DNA from: an uncultured Mediterraneibacter sp.
GTDB lineage: Bacteria; Bacillota; Clostridia; Lachnospirales; Lachnospiraceae
Reading direction: 5' to 3'
Assembly: GCA_944384505.1 (NCBI GenBank)
Contig: CALWTQ010000005.1
Location: 24,157 to 88,156 of the forward strand
DNA length: 64,000 nucleotides
Made by a program: the position numbers and the translations under genes. Position 1 is the stretch's first letter, and every line of letters begins with the position of its first letter. The notes beneath the pieces were generated by a model that saw only the letters and a program-made list of their open reading frames with translations, had not been told where the DNA came from and did not search any database. This document shows, one piece after another, positions 34,564 to 43,965 of the stretch.

Positions 34564-35349
34564 ATGGAACTGAGTTATAAAGGAAAAGTGGTTGGAGTCA
34601 CAGGAGCGGCCGGAACAGCCGGGATCGGATTCGCTATTGCGAGAAAGTTCCTGGAGAACGGAGCCCGGGTCTTTATCTGTGATCTTAACGAGAAGGCGCT
34701 TGCGGAGGCAAAGGCGGCGCTTAAAGATGTGGGAGACGTGGGAACCTACAGGACAGACGTCTCCAGTGAGAAAGATGTAAAAGAGCTGTTCGCGTCTGCG
34801 CTCCGCGATTATGGGAAAATCGATATCTTTGTGAGTAATGCCGGGATCTATCCTCAGCTGATGCTCAAAGATATGACGGAAGCACAGTGGGATATGGTGA
34901 TGAATGTCAATCTGAAATCGGTGTTCCTGTGCGCGAGAGAGGCGTTTGCGTGCATGAAAGAAAAGGGAGGAGTCCTGATTAACGCGGCGTCCTACGCGTC
35001 ACTTATGGCCTCCGCGGGAAGCGGCGCATATGCGGCCAGCAAAGCGGCGGTTTACAGCCTGACAAAGACTCTTGCCGCAGAGTTCGCCCCCTACAACATC
35101 CGTGTGAACGGATTCATACCGGGCGTGATCGCGACGGGGATGACGCAGGGTGTGATCTCAGAAAAAGGGGAAGAACTGGAGAGCGCGATTGCGCTGCATA
35201 AACTGGGTAAACCTGATGATGTTGCTAACGCTGTCGCATTCCTGGCCTCTGACGCGGCGTCCTACCTTACAGGAACTTTTATTGAAGTCAGCGGCGGCAA
35301 GCTGTGTGTGCAGAACCCGGATATGCCGTGGAAGAAAAAGGAGGAGTGA
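34564..35349 (+). CDS. Short-chain dehydrogenase/reductase
   Basis: A 261-residue classical SDR using NAD(P)H, probably oxidising or reducing a sugar or sugar acid such as gluconate or 2-keto-3-deoxy acid. Cofactor motif GVTGAAGTAGIG, NAG motif at SNAGIYP, catalytic Ser in NAASYASLM, and YAASK. Substrate loop follows RVNGFIPGVIATGM. Start chosen at 34564 with GGAGG 5 nt upstream; an ATG at 34549 overlaps the IlvD stop region and lacks spacing. Belongs to the same transcription unit as the dehydratase. Confidence 0.9.
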   Translation: MELSYKGKVVGVTGAAGTAGIGFAIARKFLENGARVFICDLNEKALAEAKAALKDVGDVGTYRTDVSSEKDVKELFASALRDYGKIDIFVSNAGIYPQLMLKDMTEAQWDMVMNVNLKSVFLCAREAFACMKEKGGVLINAASYASLMASAGSGAYAASKAAVYSLTKTLAAEFAPYNIRVNGFIPGVIATGMTQGVISEKGEELESAIALHKLGKPDDVANAVAFLASDAASYLTGTFIEVSGGKLCVQNPDMPWKKKEE

Positions 35350-35354
35350 GAAGA

Positions 35355-36314
35355 ATGGAGAAACTGAAACTGGACATCAAAGCGCTTCAGTCCATGCAGC
35401 GCTTTGGAGATGAACTGGAAATTGCCATTCGGAAGATACAAAGTGAGATCGCGGACTTTGAGGTGATCCGCGACGCGAAGGACTGTATCGGACGCCACTG
35501 GTACGGGATGAGATGCAGAGTGAATGGGAAAGAGACGGGCGTCTCCCTCTATCTCCACATCGGATTAATCTACTTCCCGGCTACAAAGTACGGGTTGATG
35601 GTGGAATTGGACGAGCAGAACAATGGCGGCGTCTACCGGGCGGTTCTGGATCATATCAGAGAGAATCCGGCGTATGTGATTAACAGGGATGAGAAAGAAT
35701 ATTTCAAACTGTTTCTGCCGGATGACAAGTTTGAAGCGATCTCTGCAAAGGAAGGCACAGAGCAGGTGCAGATGCTCGGCGAGTTCGTCCGAAACGCAGG
35801 GGAAGAGATGGTAAAGGCGGCGTCCAAAGAAGGCTTCTCTGTTACTTACAGCCAGATGGATGATGCCAGAAATCTGTGTTTCGCCTTCGACAAGGCGCTT
35901 ACGGAAGCACGCGGGGAGAAGAGCGAAGTCACGGTAAACTATGCGGACAAGGATAATTTCGGTCAGTATGCTTCCGGATACCGTTACTATCTGAAGGATA
36001 AGAACGGCAAGGTTTCTTTCTATGCGTACTTCGGGGCGATCTTCAGCTACAAAAAGCAGCCCTGCGGGATATTCGCGGAGATCGACTGGTTCAGCAATCA
36101 GGAAGAATTTGACAAAGTCTATGAGAACATTGCCGAAAGCAGCTGGTATGTGCTCAGCACGAAGGAACCCAGGTTCGTCAAATTATTTATGACAGACGAG
36201 CTGACAGAGAAGTTTAACCAGGCAGAATATGACGAACAGATCGACATCTTAAAAGAATTTGTGAAAAACTGCAATGACAATATGATCAATGCATGGGAAA
36301 AAGGAGAAAAATAA
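35355..36314 (+). CDS. Unrecognised protein with internal tandem duplication
   Basis: A 319-residue soluble protein of no family I can name. It consists of two similar halves, about 20-155 and 170-316. Matching pairs: SLYLHIGLIYFPATKYGLMVEL against SFYAYFGAIFSYKKQPCGIF; YVINRDEKEYFKLFLPDD against YVLSTKEPRFVKLFMTDE; and MLGEFVRNAGEEMVKA against ILKEFVKNCNDNMINA. Each half looks like an alpha/beta unit with an aromatic-rich sheet. No catalytic motif, signal or membrane segment is apparent. ATG follows AAGGAGGAGTGAGAA, and the stop is one base before the GH4 ATG, so expression is tied to it. Possibly a sugar-sensing or accessory protein. Confidence 0.75.
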   Translation: MEKLKLDIKALQSMQRFGDELEIAIRKIQSEIADFEVIRDAKDCIGRHWYGMRCRVNGKETGVSLYLHIGLIYFPATKYGLMVELDEQNNGGVYRAVLDHIRENPAYVINRDEKEYFKLFLPDDKFEAISAKEGTEQVQMLGEFVRNAGEEMVKAASKEGFSVTYSQMDDARNLCFAFDKALTEARGEKSEVTVNYADKDNFGQYASGYRYYLKDKNGKVSFYAYFGAIFSYKKQPCGIFAEIDWFSNQEEFDKVYENIAESSWYVLSTKEPRFVKLFMTDELTEKFNQAEYDEQIDILKEFVKNCNDNMINAWEKGEK

Positions 36315-36315
36315 A

Positions 36316-37689
36316 ATGGCAGACAGAAAGAAGATAGTATTAATCGGAGCGGGAAGCGCAGTATTTACAAAAGGACTTGTGGCAGACTTTATTCAGGCGG
36401 GATTCGGATCCTGGGAGATCGCGCTGTGTGATATCAATCCGGAGATCCTGGAGTCTGTGAGAAAACTGGTACAGAAAATGGTGGATCAGAAGCAGGCGGA
36501 CATCGTGATCTCGGCGTCTCCGGACCGTAAGGAACTCCTTCCGGGAGCGGACTTTGTAGTAACTACCATCGCTGTGGGCGGACGCCGCGCGTGGGAGCAG
36601 GATGTGAAGATCCCGAGAAAATATGGCATCTATCAGCCGGTAGGCGACTCCATCATGCCGGGCGGTATTTCCAGGGCGCAGAGAATGATTCCTGCGATGA
36701 TCGAGATTGCGAAAGACGTAGAACGTCTCTGCCCGGACGCATATTTCTTTAACTATTCCAACCCGATGACGGCGATTGTGACTGCTGTGCGCCGCGTGAC
36801 GAACGTGAAGCTGGTAGGCCTGTGCCACGGCGTAATCTACGGAGAGAAGTACCTGGCGAAAATGCTCGGCGTTGATGTGAAGAGACTGACTGTGCTCGGA
36901 GCCGGACTGAATCACCTGACCTGGCTTTATGATATCCGTGTGGACGGAAAAGACGTACGTCAGGATCTCCTTGACATTGTAGCAAAACAGAGAGAAGAGA
37001 ACGAGAAGAACCCGCATGTGAGAAACTTCTTCAACCCGCAGCTTGAGGATAAGGAGATTCCCCACTTTATGGACAACCCGTTCTCATGGGAGCTGTTTGA
37101 GAGATACGGCGGGATCCCGGCGGTGGTAGACCGTCACGCGGTAGAGTTCTTCCCGGAGAGATTCCCGAATGGCAGTTACTACGGAGCGACACTTGGAGTA
37201 GACGCGTTCCCGATTGACGATGTGATCGCGAGAGGGGAGAAGACCTACCAGGATATGCTCAATCAGGGTGAACTGGAAGGCGAGGTTGAGGCAGATCTGT
37301 TTAAGCGCGCGGACGGTGAGCATGAGCAGCTTGTAGAGATGATTAAATCCCTGCTTCTGGATGAGAGAAAAGTATTCTCCGTGAATATCCCGAATGAAGG
37401 CGCTGTATCCGGCATTCCGGACGACGCAGTGCTGGAGATCCCGGGCGTGGCTACGGCGAAAGGATTCAGCTCCATGCACGTGCTCGGATTCGAGGGACCG
37501 ATGAAGGATATCATTCTGAAACGTCTTCCGTCTGTGGATCTTACAGTTGAGGCGGCATTAAAGGGAGACAGAAAGCTCTGGGCAGACGCGATGATGCTGG
37601 ACGGCGCGGTGACAGACATGGAAACTGCGGAGAAACTGGTAGAAGATTTCATAAAAGAGCACGGGGACAACCTGCCTCAGTACAAATAG
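36316..37689 (+). CDS. Glycoside hydrolase family 4 (alpha-glucuronidase/glucosidase-like)
   Basis: A 457-residue GH4 enzyme with NAD+ site KKIVLIGAGSAVFTKGL, metal and substrate motifs NYSNPM (Asn149), Cys170-His171 in LCHGVI and His200 in GLNHLTW. In GH4 the four residues starting at the Cys track specificity: CHS in alpha-galactosidases, CHG in reported alpha-glucuronidases, CNxP or CDMP in phospho-glycosidases. Here CHGV favours a non-phosphorylated uronic-acid or glucose alpha-glycoside, in keeping with a sugar-acid dehydratase upstream. I recall these motif links from literature and did not check them. AAAGGAG precedes the ATG. Different clade from the GH4 at 4044. Confidence 0.85.
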   Translation: MADRKKIVLIGAGSAVFTKGLVADFIQAGFGSWEIALCDINPEILESVRKLVQKMVDQKQADIVISASPDRKELLPGADFVVTTIAVGGRRAWEQDVKIPRKYGIYQPVGDSIMPGGISRAQRMIPAMIEIAKDVERLCPDAYFFNYSNPMTAIVTAVRRVTNVKLVGLCHGVIYGEKYLAKMLGVDVKRLTVLGAGLNHLTWLYDIRVDGKDVRQDLLDIVAKQREENEKNPHVRNFFNPQLEDKEIPHFMDNPFSWELFERYGGIPAVVDRHAVEFFPERFPNGSYYGATLGVDAFPIDDVIARGEKTYQDMLNQGELEGEVEADLFKRADGEHEQLVEMIKSLLLDERKVFSVNIPNEGAVSGIPDDAVLEIPGVATAKGFSSMHVLGFEGPMKDIILKRLPSVDLTVEAALKGDRKLWADAMMLDGAVTDMETAEKLVEDFIKEHGDNLPQYK

Positions 37690-37704
37690 AAAGGGATTGC
37701 TGAT

Positions 37705-38688
37705 ATGAACAATAAAGTTTTGATCGTTTCATTTTCATTTGAGCAGGAACCGGAGGCTTTCCAGGCGCTGAAGGATGGGGGACTTGACCCCGTCCTCCTG
37801 GCTGAGAAAGACCGGGAAGGATTTACGGAGGACGATCTTCTGGATTACTGGAACAAGATGGAAGAAAAACCGTCCGGGATCCTGATGGGGGCGGACATCC
37901 AGCTGGGGAGGAAGTTCGCGGAGGGCGCGGAAGGCCTGAAATACATCTCCCTGAACTGCGCCGGATATGACCACCTCGACCTCCCGGCATTTTGCGGCAA
38001 GGGGATTACGGTCTGCAATGTCCCGCGCCAGAATTTTGACGCGGTAGCGGATCTGGCATGGGGGCTGATCCTGAGTGTGATGCGTAAGATCGTCGAGGGA
38101 GACCGGAATATCCGCAGCGGCAAATGGTGCGACGGCGTCGCGAGAGGAATCGCTGTTTCCAGAAAGACCATGGGAATCATCGGATTTGGAGCTATCGGAC
38201 AGGCGGTGGCAAAGCGCGGCATCGGGTTTGATATGGATGTGATCTACAATGACCTCTTTGAAAATCGGGAGGCTTCAGAGAAATATAACGCGAAATTTGT
38301 AGACAGAGAGACACTTTTTAAAGAGGCGGATATCATCATTTCCACCTGCCCGCTGACGGAAGATACTCATCACCTGATCAACAGAGACAGCATCGCCCTG
38401 ATGAAAAAGAGCGCGGTGGTCATTAACTCATCCCGGGGAGGGATCGTTGACGCGCAGGCAGTGTATGAGGCGGTCCGGGACGGGAAGATCGCGGGAGCCG
38501 GGCTGGATGTGTTTGAAGAAGAACCACTGTATGAAAGCCCGCTCTTCGGGCTGGACAATGTTGTGCTCACGCCCCATATGGGCGGCCTGGCAGACCGGGA
38601 GATCCACAATGTGGCCATGCAGTCCGCCTATCATATGGTGAGCCTGCTGAAAGGTGAGACGACAGGAACAGAATTAAAGGGAGAATAG
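37705..38688 (+). CDS. D-isomer specific 2-hydroxyacid dehydrogenase
   Basis: A 327-residue NAD-dependent enzyme that interconverts 2-oxo acids and D-2-hydroxyacids. Nucleotide-binding GIIGFGAIGQAVAKRG, catalytic Arg in INSSRGGIVD, Glu in LDVFEEEPL and His in LTPHMGG. The N-terminal catalytic portion is shortish but complete. Possibly reduces the 2-oxo or glyoxylate-type product of the sugar-acid route; could also act on D-lactate or phosphoglycerate-like acids. Located 15 nt after GH4 with AAAGGGATTG. Confidence 0.88.
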   Translation: MNNKVLIVSFSFEQEPEAFQALKDGGLDPVLLAEKDREGFTEDDLLDYWNKMEEKPSGILMGADIQLGRKFAEGAEGLKYISLNCAGYDHLDLPAFCGKGITVCNVPRQNFDAVADLAWGLILSVMRKIVEGDRNIRSGKWCDGVARGIAVSRKTMGIIGFGAIGQAVAKRGIGFDMDVIYNDLFENREASEKYNAKFVDRETLFKEADIIISTCPLTEDTHHLINRDSIALMKKSAVVINSSRGGIVDAQAVYEAVRDGKIAGAGLDVFEEEPLYESPLFGLDNVVLTPHMGGLADREIHNVAMQSAYHMVSLLKGETTGTELKGE

Positions 38689-38691
38689 CTT

Positions 38692-39870
38692 ATGAGTGAG
38701 AAATTATTTAACAGGCCGTCGGAATATTTCGAAGAGCGACACTGCATTCTGACTGCCAGAGAGATCGCCCAGCAGCCTGCTTCCTGGAGAAGGCTGGCGG
38801 ACAGTCTGGAAAGCAGGAAGGAAGAGATCCGCGCATTTATGGATCAGGTACTTTCAGTGGAGGGCCTTACTATCCTGACAGCGGGGGCCGGATCTTCTGC
38901 TTTTATCGGGGAAGCCCTGAAATATGTGCTGGCAGGGGAGCTTCGCCTGAAAACCCAGAATATCCATACAACGGACATCATCAGTGCGCCGGAGGAGACT
39001 CTTTTTGACGCGCCAACCCTGATGATCTCCTATGCGCGTTCAGGGGAAAGCCCGGAGAGTATGGCGGCGGTGAAGTTCGCGGAGAAAAAGATAAAGAACC
39101 TGTGGCACATCATTCTTGTGTGCGACAAGAACAGCACCCTGGCAAAAACGGGGTACGCACTTCCAAACGCTCTCGTTCTTGACCAGCCGCCGGAGACGTG
39201 CGACCAGGGATTTGCCATGACCAGCAGCGTCAGCTGCATGGCGCTGTCCACGTGGTGTATCTTCCACTATAAAGAGATGGAAGAATATACGGGGTATGTG
39301 CGCATGCTGGCAGACAGTGCGGAGGAGCAGATGGAAAGCCTTTACGAATCGGCGCAGGCGATTGCCGGGGAGCAGTACAGAAGGCTGATCTGGCTCGGAT
39401 GCGGCGCGCTGAAAGGGCTGGCGAGAGAAGCCTGTGTGAAATCCATGGAGCTGACAGACGGGTATGTCCACGCAGGATATGACGCGGCGACCGGCTTCCG
39501 CCATGGACCGAAAACCGTGGTCAATGATGAGACGATGACTGTTCATTTCCTCTCCACAAGAGAATATACAAGACAGTATGACGTTGATTTTCTGAAGGAA
39601 ATGATCGCCGAGAAGAAGAAAAACATCATTGTATCTGTGAAAGAGGCGTCGTCTGAAGGGTGCGCCTCAGGAGAAGATTACGCGGTGGTATATAAAGTGC
39701 CGGATGCAATCCTGAAAAAGTCGGAAATGGGAGCCTATATCCACGGGCTTATATTCTCACAGCTTCTGTCGATGAATAAATCACTGGAGAAGCATTTCAA
39801 CACAGACAGTCCGTGCGAAAAAGGTGAAGTGAACCGCGTTGTAAAAGGAATCATTATTTATGATTTCTGA
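38692..39870 (+). CDS. SIS-domain sugar isomerase/deaminase (AgaS-like)
   Basis: A 392-residue protein with two SIS sugar-phosphate binding domains (about 50-200 and 215-370). Hallmarks of the AgaS/tagatose-6-phosphate ketose-aldose isomerase group are TILTAGAGSSAFIGEAL, MISYARSGESPES, RLIWLGCGALKGLAREACVK and DAATGFRHGPKTVV. AgaS members deaminate or isomerise amino-sugar phosphates. This suggests the locus also handles an amino sugar; the BadF-type kinase downstream agrees. It is the last gene before a new promoter at 39901. Confidence 0.88.
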   Translation: MSEKLFNRPSEYFEERHCILTAREIAQQPASWRRLADSLESRKEEIRAFMDQVLSVEGLTILTAGAGSSAFIGEALKYVLAGELRLKTQNIHTTDIISAPEETLFDAPTLMISYARSGESPESMAAVKFAEKKIKNLWHIILVCDKNSTLAKTGYALPNALVLDQPPETCDQGFAMTSSVSCMALSTWCIFHYKEMEEYTGYVRMLADSAEEQMESLYESAQAIAGEQYRRLIWLGCGALKGLAREACVKSMELTDGYVHAGYDAATGFRHGPKTVVNDETMTVHFLSTREYTRQYDVDFLKEMIAEKKKNIIVSVKEASSEGCASGEDYAVVYKVPDAILKKSEMGAYIHGLIFSQLLSMNKSLEKHFNTDSPCEKGEVNRVVKGIIIYDF

Positions 39871-39900
39871 AACGGACATTTGGTGCATTGCTTCTGCATA

Positions 39901-39930
39901 TTGACATAGTGATTTTTTTAAAATTATAAT
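39901..39930 (+). promoter_or_regulatory. Consensus sigma-A promoter of the gntR operon
   Basis: A perfect TTGACA (39901-39906), an 18-nt spacer and a perfect TATAAT (39925-39930). It lies 34 nt before the GntR start, so the regulator, the two permeases, the third MATE and the kinase can be expressed independently of the genes before. Confidence 0.8.
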
Positions 39931-39963
39931 AATTTTCAGAAAATTAGAATATCGGAGGAAACA

Positions 39964-40695
39964 ATGCAAATGAATACCCAGATTAGGAAAGATGTGCCAC
40001 TTGCGCTTTACTATCAGCTGAAAGAGGAACTAAGACGAAAGATCATGTCTAATGAATGGAAAGACGGCGCGAGGCTGCCTTCGGAAAAAGAGATGTGCAC
40101 CACTTTCGGCGTGAGCAGGGCGACTGTGCGCAGAGCAGTCGCAGATCTGGAGACAGACGGATACCTTGAGAAAAAACAGGGAAGGGGAACTTTCGTAAAG
40201 AAGCGTTCAGTCACGCAGAAACTGCACAAGTTTTATACCTTCCGGGAAGAACTGAAGAAGCTGGGGATCAAAGAGACTTCTAAGCTTGTGACATTCCGCA
40301 GGATTGTGCCGGAAGTCTCGATTCGGGAAGCGCTGCGGCTAAAAGAGGGGGAAGAGGTATTCTGGGTGAAACGGGTACGCTATATGGACAATGAGGCATA
40401 TACAGTGGAAAATTCCTACATCCCGGTGGAATTTGCGCCGGAGATGACGGATGAGCTGATCCGGACAAACGGACTTTATAAGACGCTGCAGCTTTTCCAG
40501 GTTTTCCCGGAGAGAGCGATCGAAAGCTTTTCAGCAGTGAGCCTGAAGGAGAATGACTCTCAGCTGCTGGGGGTAGAAGCTGGGGAAGCGGCTATTTATC
40601 TGACCCGGATTACATATAGCGGAATAAATATTATTGAATATTGTCAAAGTGTTGTACGAGGCGACGTTTTCCAATATACCGTTGAGCTTAGCTGA
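39964..40695 (+). CDS. GntR-family regulator with UTRA domain
   Basis: A 243-residue HutC-subfamily regulator: winged helix at 10-75 (LPSEKEMCTTFGVSRATVRR; DLETDGYLEKKQGRGTFV) and a UTRA effector domain from about 95 (LRLKEGEEVFWVKRVRYMD; AIYLTRITYSGINIIEY). UTRA ligands are usually sugar phosphates such as GlcNAc-6-phosphate. It opens the operon containing two sugar permeases and a GlcNAc-kinase-like gene and probably represses it and its own promoter. GGAGG stands 6 nt before the ATG. Confidence 0.92.
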   Translation: MQMNTQIRKDVPLALYYQLKEELRRKIMSNEWKDGARLPSEKEMCTTFGVSRATVRRAVADLETDGYLEKKQGRGTFVKKRSVTQKLHKFYTFREELKKLGIKETSKLVTFRRIVPEVSIREALRLKEGEEVFWVKRVRYMDNEAYTVENSYIPVEFAPEMTDELIRTNGLYKTLQLFQVFPERAIESFSAVSLKENDSQLLGVEAGEAAIYLTRITYSGINIIEYCQSVVRGDVFQYTVELS

Positions 40696-40737
40696 AGCTG
40701 GGGCGGCGGAGAGCGCGCCGGTAGGAGGTGTAGATTG

Positions 40738-41664
40738 ATGAAACCGAAACAAAAAAAGAAACTCGGGAGGGGCCGCCGCCGCTTTCTGGCTATCGTTCTG
40801 GTGCCGACCTGTATCTGGTTTATGATCTTTTTCGTGATCCCGGCTATCGCTGTGGTCTATTACAGTTTTACTGACGCGCATATGGCTTACGCAGATACGA
40901 ATTTTGTAGGGCTCAGGCAGTATATCAAGGCATTTACTGATTCTACATTTATCATTGCCCTGCAGAATACAACAGTGGCCGCGCTTATCATCGTTCCGTC
41001 AACGATCGTGCTGTCGATCCTTCTGGCAGCGGGACTGAATGCGGTGGGGAACCGCCTGAGGCAGTACCTTACTTTTGTATATTTCCTGCCGTCCGTAATT
41101 TCTGCCGTTTCTATCAGCCTTGTCTGGGACTGGCTGTACAATAAGAGCTACGGTCTTTTCAACGCGATCCTTCTGGCGCTGGGCCTGAAGGCGCAGCCGT
41201 TCCTGACTTCGGCGAATCAGGCGCTTGCCTGTCTGTGTATCGTGCAGATCTGGTCTATCTTCGGCTACTATGCGGTGATCCTTCTCGCCGCAATGCGCGG
41301 GGTGGACAAGGAGATATACGAGGCAACGGAAATTGACGGAGCGGGGGCGTGCGCAAGGTTTTTCAGGATTACCCTGCCTCTGATCAAGAATTCTATCCTG
41401 TTCGTCTGCATTATGACAACGACAGTTGCGTTTATGTTCTTTACACCGGCTAAGATCCTGACGGACGGAACTCCGGGAACGAGCACAGAGGTCATGCTGC
41501 TCCATATCATGAAGAAAGGTATCCAGAACAGCGATATTGGATATGCGTCGGCTATGTCTATTGTCCTGATGATCATCATCCTGATCTTCAGTGGAATCCA
41601 GTGGCTCCTCACCAGAGAGAAGAAAGAAAAGCCAAAGTATTACAAGGAGGAGGTAAAAGCATGA
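40738..41664 (+). CDS. Sugar ABC transporter permease (MalF/UgpA type)
   Basis: A 308-residue membrane protein of six helices (first around 20-42: FLAIVLVPTCIWFMIFFVIP). EAA loop: IYEATEIDGAGACARFFRITLP. Start ATG at 40738 follows AGGAGGTG by 7 nt; a TTG one codon earlier is too near. Overlaps the next permease gene by 4 nt. With it, and most probably with the binding protein at 28266 12 kb upstream, it would form an importer whose ATPase must be encoded elsewhere. Confidence 0.92.
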   Translation: MKPKQKKKLGRGRRRFLAIVLVPTCIWFMIFFVIPAIAVVYYSFTDAHMAYADTNFVGLRQYIKAFTDSTFIIALQNTTVAALIIVPSTIVLSILLAAGLNAVGNRLRQYLTFVYFLPSVISAVSISLVWDWLYNKSYGLFNAILLALGLKAQPFLTSANQALACLCIVQIWSIFGYYAVILLAAMRGVDKEIYEATEIDGAGACARFFRITLPLIKNSILFVCIMTTTVAFMFFTPAKILTDGTPGTSTEVMLLHIMKKGIQNSDIGYASAMSIVLMIIILIFSGIQWLLTREKKEKPKYYKEEVKA

Positions 41665-42515
41665 AGGCAGAAGTACAAGTGAACAAAAAACGTAAAAAGC
41701 ATTCCCCGGGATTCTATATCGGCGTCGCTGTGATGCTTATCGGTTCGCTGATTATGATCCTGCCTCTTTACTGGATGGTCATGAGTTCTTTGAAAAGCCA
41801 GACTGAGCTGCTCCAGATGCCTCCAACGATGTATCCTCATGAACTGATCCTGACGAATTTTTCAAGGGTTTTTGAACAGATTCCGTTCCTGCGCTATTAT
41901 GCGAACAGTCTGGGGACAAGCCTGCTGAACACAGTGGTTGGTGTGTTTACAAGCGCGATTATCGGATTTACATTCGCGAAATACAGGTTTAAAGGCCGCA
42001 ATGTGCTTTTCTTTGTGATCCTTGCTTTTATGATGATTCCTTATGATACTCTGATGATTCCCCTCTATAAGATGCTGGCGGGGGTACATCTTACGAACAG
42101 TTATTTCGTGCTGACTGTGCCGTTTTTTGGGAATATCTTCGGGATCTTCCTGATGCGCCAGTTTTATCTGGATCTGCCGGATACTTATCTTGAGGCGGCC
42201 GAGGTGGACGGCTGCGGGCATATGAAACGCTTCTTAAGCATTGCGTTTCCGATGGCAAAGCCGATGATGTCGGCGCTGTTTATCTATCTGTTTATGTCAA
42301 CCTATAATTCCTATCTGTGGCCGCTGATTTCGGTAAGCAAGCGCGAACTGTTTACCCTGACTGTCGGGATCGGGGCGTTTTTCAGTGACCGCGGCACCCA
42401 GGTAGACCTGATCATGGCAGCGTCCACAATGATGATCGTTCCTATCGTTATCATCTTTGCGGCGTGCCAGAAAAACTTTGTGGAAGGCCTTACTGTAGGC
42501 GGCATTAAGGGGTGA
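41661..42515 (+). CDS. Sugar ABC transporter permease (MalG/UgpE type)
   Basis: A 284-residue membrane protein, six helices. EAA loop: YLEAAEVDGCGHMKRFLSIAFP; C-terminus FAACQKNFVEGLTVGGIKG is the usual signature. The ATG overlaps the stop of the preceding permease (ATGA) and follows AAGGAGGAGG, so the two are made in equal amounts. The longer open frame starts inside the preceding gene. Confidence 0.93.
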   Translation: MKAEVQVNKKRKKHSPGFYIGVAVMLIGSLIMILPLYWMVMSSLKSQTELLQMPPTMYPHELILTNFSRVFEQIPFLRYYANSLGTSLLNTVVGVFTSAIIGFTFAKYRFKGRNVLFFVILAFMMIPYDTLMIPLYKMLAGVHLTNSYFVLTVPFFGNIFGIFLMRQFYLDLPDTYLEAAEVDGCGHMKRFLSIAFPMAKPMMSALFIYLFMSTYNSYLWPLISVSKRELFTLTVGIGAFFSDRGTQVDLIMAASTMMIVPIVIIFAACQKNFVEGLTVGGIKG

Positions 42516-42605
42516 TGATATGAAATACCGCTGCCGGACCGGCGGCAGATGAGGTGAAAAGCAAAATAATTAGCGGATCGCTTGTATGTGACTGGAGAAA
42601 AAGAT

Positions 42606-43943
42606 ATGGATAAGATAACAGAAGGAAAAGTGTGGAGACAGATATTGTTTTTCTTTTTTCCCCTGATGCTGGGCATGCTTTTTCAGCAATTATATGCAAT
42701 GGCAGATTCCATGATTGTGGGCCATTTTATTGGAACACAGGCATTAGCAGCGGTCGGAGGAACGGCCGCTTCTTTTGTGAATCTTATTGTCGGGTTTTAC
42801 ACCGGATTGTCTGCGGGAGCTTCTGTTGTGATCTCCCACCTGATCGGGGAAAAGAGAACGGAAAAACTTTCAGCCGGGATCAGCACGGCTGCTCTGACCG
42901 GCGTCATAGGCGGCATTTTATTTATGATAATCGGGATTGCGGCATCAGAACAGGTGCTTGTGATCATGTGTACCCCGGAAGATATATTTCAGGATTCCCA
43001 TATTTATCTGAAAGTTTACTTTCTTGGCATGATACCGTCATGTGTTTATAATATGGGAGCGGGAATCCTGAGGGCGTTTGGCGAAGTCAGGCTGCCGCTG
43101 TATTACCTGGTCGTATCCTGTATTGTGAATATTGTGTTGGATTACATATTTGTTGTACCCTTAGGCCAGGGAGTTGCGGGAGCAGCTGCCGCTACCGCGA
43201 TCGCGCAGGCGGTCAGCGCAGTCTGCGTGTGCATACCGCTGGCAAATAAGAAGAAGCCTTATGGCGTAAATCGGAAAGACATTCGCTTTGACCGGGATCT
43301 TTTTTTGCGGATTCTGAGGATCGGAATACCGGCCGGATTACAGTCGGTTATGTATAATGCGGCTAACCTGATCGTGCAGACAAGCATTAATATCCTGGGA
43401 ACAGAGACGGTGGCGGCGTGGTCGATTTACTCAAAGGCGGACGGCATTTTCGGAATGATTGTTACATCTTTCGGGACGGCGTCAATGACATTCACAGGGC
43501 AGAATTACGGGGCGCGGAAATATCAGCGTATACGCGAAGGGATGAAAGTATCGCTCCTGCTGTGCGGCGCGGCAACCATCGTAGCGAGCGGGGGATTCAT
43601 TTTCTTCGCGGATGGATTTTTCCGTCTGTTTACAGATGACGCGGAAGTTATCCGTATAGGCATCAGAATAATGTATTTCCTGGCTCCATTCCAGGTTGTA
43701 TATATTTTCGCGGAGATACTCTCGGGAGTAGACAGAGGAATGGGGAAATCCGGGGCTCCGCTTGTGATCACTCTTGGAAGCGTATGTGTGCTGAGGATAC
43801 TATGGCTTTTGGCGGTTGTCCCGCGCTGGATGAACATAATCGCGGTGCTTCTGTGCTTCCCGGTTACATGGGGCATTTCTTCAGCTATTTTTATTTTCTA
43901 CACGAAATATGTAATGAAGCATGCGGAAGAAATACATTTCTGA
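42606..43943 (+). CDS. MATE-family transporter (3 of 3)
   Basis: A 445-residue membrane protein with about 12 helices. Hallmarks: LMLGMLFQQLYAMADSMIVG, SCVYNMGAGILRAFGEVRLP, and LRIGIPAGLQSVMYNAANLIV at the start of the second half. It resembles the MATE at 7447 in its LxxMADxxIVGxF pattern more than that at 29647. ATG at 42606 follows GGAGAAAAAGAT; it is 90 nt after the permease, still without a visible terminator. Role in the sugar operon not evident. Confidence 0.9.
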   Translation: MDKITEGKVWRQILFFFFPLMLGMLFQQLYAMADSMIVGHFIGTQALAAVGGTAASFVNLIVGFYTGLSAGASVVISHLIGEKRTEKLSAGISTAALTGVIGGILFMIIGIAASEQVLVIMCTPEDIFQDSHIYLKVYFLGMIPSCVYNMGAGILRAFGEVRLPLYYLVVSCIVNIVLDYIFVVPLGQGVAGAAAATAIAQAVSAVCVCIPLANKKKPYGVNRKDIRFDRDLFLRILRIGIPAGLQSVMYNAANLIVQTSINILGTETVAAWSIYSKADGIFGMIVTSFGTASMTFTGQNYGARKYQRIREGMKVSLLLCGAATIVASGGFIFFADGFFRLFTDDAEVIRIGIRIMYFLAPFQVVYIFAEILSGVDRGMGKSGAPLVITLGSVCVLRILWLLAVVPRWMNIIAVLLCFPVTWGISSAIFIFYTKYVMKHAEEIHF

Positions 43944-43965
43944 TAAGATATGTTATGGAGGTGAT

